Assembly: GCF_011386835.1 (NCBI RefSeq)
Contig: NC_088796.1
Coordinates: 27,297,011-27,361,010 of the forward strand
Direction: 5' to 3'
From: Chrysemys picta bellii
Taxonomy: Eukaryota; Chordata; Testudines; Emydidae
DNA length: 64,000 bases
Shown here: positions 1 through 64,000 of the stretch, piece after piece
Numbering within the stretch: position 1 is the first letter of the stretch
How the letters are laid out: every line of letters begins with the position of its first letter
Translations under genes and position numbers: made by a program
The notes under the pieces: generated by a model
What the model was told of the DNA's origin: nothing
The model's input: only the letters and a program-made list of their open reading frames with translations
Database searches by the model: none

Positions 1-1483
1 AAACAGTATTTTAATAAGAATTTTTCTGCTCCCCAGTTGATGTTTATAAGGATCTTTTGGCCAGGCCCAGGAACACCACAAAGCATGCCTGAGCCCACCC
101 CTCTTTGAACAACCACTTCCCGTTTGTGCTCATTCTTTCCTGTTGTCTCTTCACTGTCATCTGTACTTTTATTGTTTCAAGTAAATACCCTCTTGCAATG
201 TCTGGGAAAAAAAACATACACATGAACATTGTCCCTCCTGCCTAGGCAAGGCATGACAGCAATATGATCATGCTAACACGAGAAGTAGGGCAACTGATTA
301 TGCAGTCAGTATCACTTTTCATTAAGTGTGGATAGCACAAAGTTAACAGCTAACAAAAAATAAAGAAAAAAATTCTCAACTTTCAGTTATAGCAATCCTA
401 TGAATGATTTGTAATACCAGCAGTAAAAAAATATCAGATAAATGTGATTAAGTCAACAGTGCATAGCTGTCTACTCTATTTCCCTGTCACTCCCTCCTCA
501 TTAGCATTCAATAGAATTCAACATTAATGTTAAGGAGAATACTTTATTTTAGCAAAGCATTTAATGGTGCTGCATGATCATTTAAAATATTTGAATAGTT
601 CTGAATACAAGCAATGTCACTGACAGAAATATCCGAGACCCTTCACCTAAGGGTAAGGATAAATGGCAATGTGAATTGGGGAGGGATAGCTCTGGTTTGA
701 GCATTGGCTTGCTAAACCCAGAGTTGTGAGTTCAATCTTTGAGGGGGCCATTTAGGGATCTGGGGCAAAAATCTGTCTGGGGATTGGTCCTGCTTTGAGC
801 AGGGGGTTGGACTAGATGACCTCCTGAGGTCCCTTCCATGTGGGATTTCTATGATTCTAATGGTATTTAGGTGGGGAGTTGCAGGGATATGTGCTAAATT
901 GGGTTTTTATTAATAATCTAAAATGGGTAAATACCAAATAATTTATATTTGAGGTACTAACTTAAAAACACCAATGAATACTGAGAGATAATAAAACAGC
1001 ATCTAAACAGGTTAAAATACAAGCAAAAAACAAAATGGGATTTCATTTTGGAGGATCTGAAGCTTCATCCTTTGAAGCATTTAAAATTTAGTTTGACAAA
1101 GCACCAGAAAATATATTGTATGGAAAATCCTCCATTGGAACGAAAATTAACCAGATGGCTTAGTAGTTTTTTATTTTCTAATTTCTCCAATTTTATGAGG
1201 CGAAACCTTAGCGGTCTACTAAATGCAATTCTTGTTTTTCAATTCAGAATAAGACAATTGAATAGAAAAACTAGGTGACATTTTGAAAAACAGAAATACC
1301 AGAGTATTCAAACACTCCTAATGAAAAAAACCAAACAGGAACCTACTTTTATGAGACGACTTCAGAAGTATCTTCTCATAGCTTCCTTCTAATATTACCA
1401 ACTTTAAGCTCACATAAGAAATAAGCCAAATTAGTTTTTTTTTGAAATAGGTTGAAAAAATATCATGAATTTTCTTTGCTCAC
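1..1483. other. RICTOR intron, AT-rich, with one SINE
   Basis: Apart from the SINE at 681-858, this stretch is AT-rich intronic DNA. The short open frames at 44-229 and 1048-1278 resemble nothing I know and are probably chance. Confidence 0.6.
681..858 (+). mobile_element. tRNA-derived SINE (cryptodiran type)
   Basis: The head, gagggatagctctggtttga, followed by gctaaaccca and gagttcaatct, looks like a tRNA with box A and box B promoter elements. The body contains ggttggactagatgacctcc and the tail tttctatgattct, the 3' end of CR1-type LINEs, which would supply the reverse transcriptase. This is a well-known turtle arrangement and a main reason for the organism call. Several substitutions mark it as an old copy. 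Confidence 0.85.
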
Positions 1484-60379
<58,896 letters not shown>

Positions 60380-63300
60380 CTGCAAGCAAAATAAAATACT
60401 CATGTTTGATAATGCTTTAAAAATCGGATTTATTCTTTAACGCTTAAAAATATTGCCTGAGATTTTCAAAGCAATCTAGAGGATTTAGCACTTCTTCCAT
60501 GAAAATTAACAGATGATGTGTCAGTCTCAGAGTGCTTTAAAAATCTCAACCATTACTTTTACATAGAATATTTCATTCATTTAACAGTGGACATACCCAG
60601 TCCTTTTGCAAAGCTGTACAGTAACAGTGTAGCCTGAGAGTCAATAGAATTGCCTCCCAGTCAAATATTGGACTACTCAGTCATACAAGCACTACTTCTG
60701 AAGCTGTTTCCCCGTGTCTTCTTGAAACCCTGATCAGTTGTTCCACTGCATGTACTAGTTGGGTGACTGGTCAAAAAGCCTGGAGACGGCTAAACTGGAC
60801 TACAGTCAATGCATTTTCTTTTAAAGATCTGCATTCAGAGGGTTCTTTAAGCACAGAGCAACAAATGGTCCATTTCCATGTTTTGTAACAGCAGCAAATA
60901 CTTTTGGACCAAAATTTTCAGAAGCAGCCACTGATTTTGGGTGTCCAATGTAATACTGGCTTGATATTCAGAGATGCTGAACTACCATAGCTCTTCAAAA
61001 TCAACAGCAAATGAGGCCCACAGTGTCAAGTTGAGTACCCAAAAAGGGAGGCAATCTGTAATTAGTGTCCGCTTTTGAATGGTTTGGTTTTATCCATGAC
61101 TTTCCAGCAAGAGACTGAGAAGTACAGTTACCATACCATATCTGGGCCTAAAACCAAAGGTGTCAAGAAAAAGGTCTAGAAAGTGCCAGTGTTCGGTCTC
61201 CACAATCTTCCCTAAAGAAGGATGACTGGAAATAAGATAATGGGTAATAACCTCAACATCTAGTTTTGGCTTCTTGAGTGGGACCTGACAATTCCTTTTA
61301 AAAAGACACTGACTCTTTGCCTTTCCACTAACAAACTCCTCGAATAATAGCCTCACCACCCTGTGATATAATTAGACTATTCAAGTACAATATAAATCCC
61401 ACTCAAGATTGGAACTCAACCTTTTTCTAAGCACTTCCAGAACCTCAGCGAGTAACACTAGTTGAACAGAATAGACTTTGCATATGCCCCCTCTGTTCTG
61501 ACATCAGAGGCTGATAGAATCTAAATCAGAATGATCTTATTGACATACACCAAAACCCCTCACAATGAGAAACTCAACAAGAAAGGAGTATATCAACCTC
61601 AAAATAGTGATTTTTAATATTTGCCTAAGATTCTTATTATATTTCTGCTCAGTATTCACTGTGTTTAGTGCCATCAATAATAATAAACAAATTCATAACA
61701 AAGTGTAATATTTAAAATTTAGTATCCAATATACTTACTGTTCAATGTACTAAGCCAAAATATTTAATGTGTGTTCTGTATTCTCCCTACCTCGGTCACC
61801 CAGACTCCTATCATCAGTGGAGCGCAAATCATTTAGATAGGATTCTATTTTAAAAAACAGATTTTGCTGACGAAAGACTAGATTTAAATGATTTTTTAGG
61901 TATACTTTCTGCAAAAAGTGTGACCCTTCTAGGTTTTATGTTGTGGCTCTTAGTCCTTTCAATGTTGTGGCCATTTAAATTTAAAAACACTTCACAAATA
62001 CATGTAATTAGATGCAAGTACATCTTGCTTAATTAATTTTTTTCTATATTGTGAGAAAAAACAAACAGTTGTATGTTGAACTCCAACACAATTAAAAAGG
62101 AGCAGACCGGTTAGTAAAAACTTGATCTAGAATGGCTACATTTTGCTTCAAAACTATTCTGAAATATTTGGGATTATGTATTTGCCTTAAAAATAAATTC
62201 ACACACTGTTACAAGGTAATTTCAATAAATTTAAAAATATAAAGGCCTAATTTTTCTCCTTGTTTCCAAATTGTAGTGAGCTCAACACCAGACATCTGCA
62301 TGCATTAACTGGTTATGACAGTGCGTCACATCCTAGTATTTATCTATTTTTGAGACACCATTAATGTTGGACTGCCTATGGCCACTTTAGCATTTCTACT
62401 GACTTCTTATGAAGTGTAAAAATTGGTTGACAAAACAGTGTGAGGAAATACTTGCTAAAAGTGTTTTTTTGTTGTATTCTAGACAAATGAGTCAATACTT
62501 GTTTAGATACATCATTTTAGGAAAAATTATTCACGCACCCTCCCTCCAAATGTAAATATCTGTGAAACAAGAACGTTATACTTTCATAGAACTTTCTTCA
62601 GGATCCTTAACAAGCATTTTCACTATTTGAAAAATCTTAATGGTAATTTTGAAGTATGAAAAAAAAATCTTTCCAAAGAGCAAAAATATTCTCTACTGAC
62701 TAGATAGATTTGTTTTTTTCCCTGTATAAGGCGGTGTGAGAACTAGGAAACAATAATTTCAGACAACAGTAGTATTGGCAAGGTCTGAAAGCGTGCATAA
62801 TTCTGCAAAGCATAAGTGAAAGCTGAGTTTTTCCAGTATCATGCACCAGGATTAGATTACATCACTGGCCTGTAAATTACTTTAAAATGGGATTAGTTAT
62901 AAATTACAAAGTAATATCTCTTTGAAGAAGGGAAGTTGGAAGACTGTCTACCATGTCAAAGTTGGTGAATCACAACAAAATAATTTAAGATACATTAGAT
63001 ATCTGCAAGATTCTCTATAGTATATTTTTAGTGCTTTGTCTAGTCCATTCTCCAATAAAGTTCCTTTGAGAAAATAATCAAATTCAATATATTGAAATTT
63101 ATTCCTGAAGAAAGACAGGCTTAATCTAACCCTGACTTGCAAGGAAAAATTCATAACTTAATCTGATTACACACATAGTTCCATAATTCTGTTTCTAGCC
63201 TAATAGTTTTAAGACTATTACTTGGAGAGCAAAAAAGAATAAACAGATACAGAATTCACACTAATATAAGAGCCAGACATTAACTATAACTAGTGGGTAT

Positions 63301-64000
63301 ATACCATGTAATATGCTACAAAAGTAAAATGCAACACTGGAATTCTCTCTTCAAACCAACAGACAGTATTCTATTGTTTTTTAAAAACAGGTCAAAAAAG
63401 AAACCTGGTTTAACTGCAATAGTTTCAGTTTTCCATCAGCGCAGAAGAACACATGCCTTCCAGCACTCCCAAACCCCACCAGTCCTCACTGAGTTCCCTC
63501 TGTTTTTACTACTGCAATAGTGGAAGCAACTCTCCAGGGATCGGAGAACAGCTTTTTAAAGACTTCATCTCCATGGACTGTAGGAGCATCAAAACCATAC
63601 TATCACAGCCTACAATACCCTGACAACATCTTCAGACCTCTTCACTGTTCTCATCAGGTCTTCTCACTTCTTCTGTAAGGTCTCAGATAACTTCTCAGCT
63701 AAAAATACATAAAATAATTTCCTAATATTACCTTTCCATGCAAGCCATTGTCATTAACTGGTCCATCTGCATTGCCATTAGATTTAATTCACTAACTCCC
63801 TGTTGCCAAGCCTATTTCATGATGTCTCCTGTACTTGTGATTTTGTCCCTTATTTCTCTTCCCTTTGATCATTTTTACCCCTTCAATTTTGACTTCACCG
63901 TATATCTCCTCCTCTATTTTTCTACTTTCGTTACTCTTCTTACTTCATTTCCACAACACAACTGCATTATGGAGGGGGAACAAATGGAGGAGGAGAGGAG
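60380..64000. other. RICTOR 5' intron, no exon recognised
   Basis: I searched this stretch for the preceding RICTOR exon (ending NNFTK in mammals) and did not find it. The 89-codon minus frame at 61090-61359 has no recognisable family. Composition is AT-rich throughout. Confidence 0.55.

Noticed and set aside
681..760. A tRNA gene
   Set aside because: The tRNA-like head is diverged and continues into a SINE body with a CR1-type tail.
1..1483. A further RICTOR exon downstream of exon o
   Set aside because: I searched the reverse complement for the expected WPNV...YFYKPSSK coding text and did not find it.
61090..61359. 89-codon minus-strand frame as an exon or gene
   Set aside because: No family match by eye, no supportive splice sites continuing RICTOR, and this length is expected by chance in 64 kb.

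Overview
This is a vertebrate genomic window, most likely from a turtle. It holds the 5'-central part of one gene, RICTOR (the defining subunit of mTOR complex 2), on the minus strand, spread over about 59 kb. I located 15 consecutive coding exons (60315-60379 down to 1484-1585) by reading the reverse complement. All have AG acceptors and GT donors. Their phases join without a break, giving 1470 nt or 490 codons, equivalent to about residues 66-555 of the human protein as I recall it. The first coding exon(s) lie above 64000 and the rest of the gene below position 1. The turtle assignment is an inference from the repeats: a tRNA-derived SINE of the cryptodiran type, abundant CR1 LINEs, Penelope-like elements, a DIRS element, Harbinger-family transposons and a MIR. 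A crocodilian is the main alternative. | Layout from high to low coordinate, the direction of RICTOR transcription. 60380-64000 is intron with no recognised exon. 54.5-60.4 kb holds three exons, an old CR1 and microsatellites. 35.3-54.5 kb is a single 19.3-kb intron filled mainly by two large mobile elements: an ERV with both LTRs (41612-49904) and a 5.4-kb Harbinger-like DNA transposon (35825-41239). The latter carries decayed MYB-like and transposase genes and is itself split by a CR1. 32-35.3 kb has three exons, a hAT non-autonomous element with a perfect 8-bp target duplication and a CR1 piece. 25.5-32 kb has a decayed CR1 broken by younger insertions, a palindromic MITE, a Penelope-like foldback and a solo LTR with a 5-bp target duplication just upstream of an exon. 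17.9-25.5 kb has a DIRS-like retrotransposon, a SINE and a 66-bp-arm foldback. 9.7-17.8 kb has an L1/Tx1-type LINE, a perfect 118-bp palindrome, a MITE, a (TA)n(CA)n tract and a MIR. 1-9.7 kb has seven exons, including three packed with introns of only 152 and 103 bp, plus MITEs, Penelope-like sequence and a SINE. | The window therefore combines one conserved single-copy gene with a layered record of transposon activity. Nothing here looks like an intact mobile element or a new non-transposon system. The structures most worth a second look are the Penelope-like palindromes with matching target duplications, the Harbinger element with its probable MITE relatives, and the elements lodged within about 160 bp of RICTOR exons.
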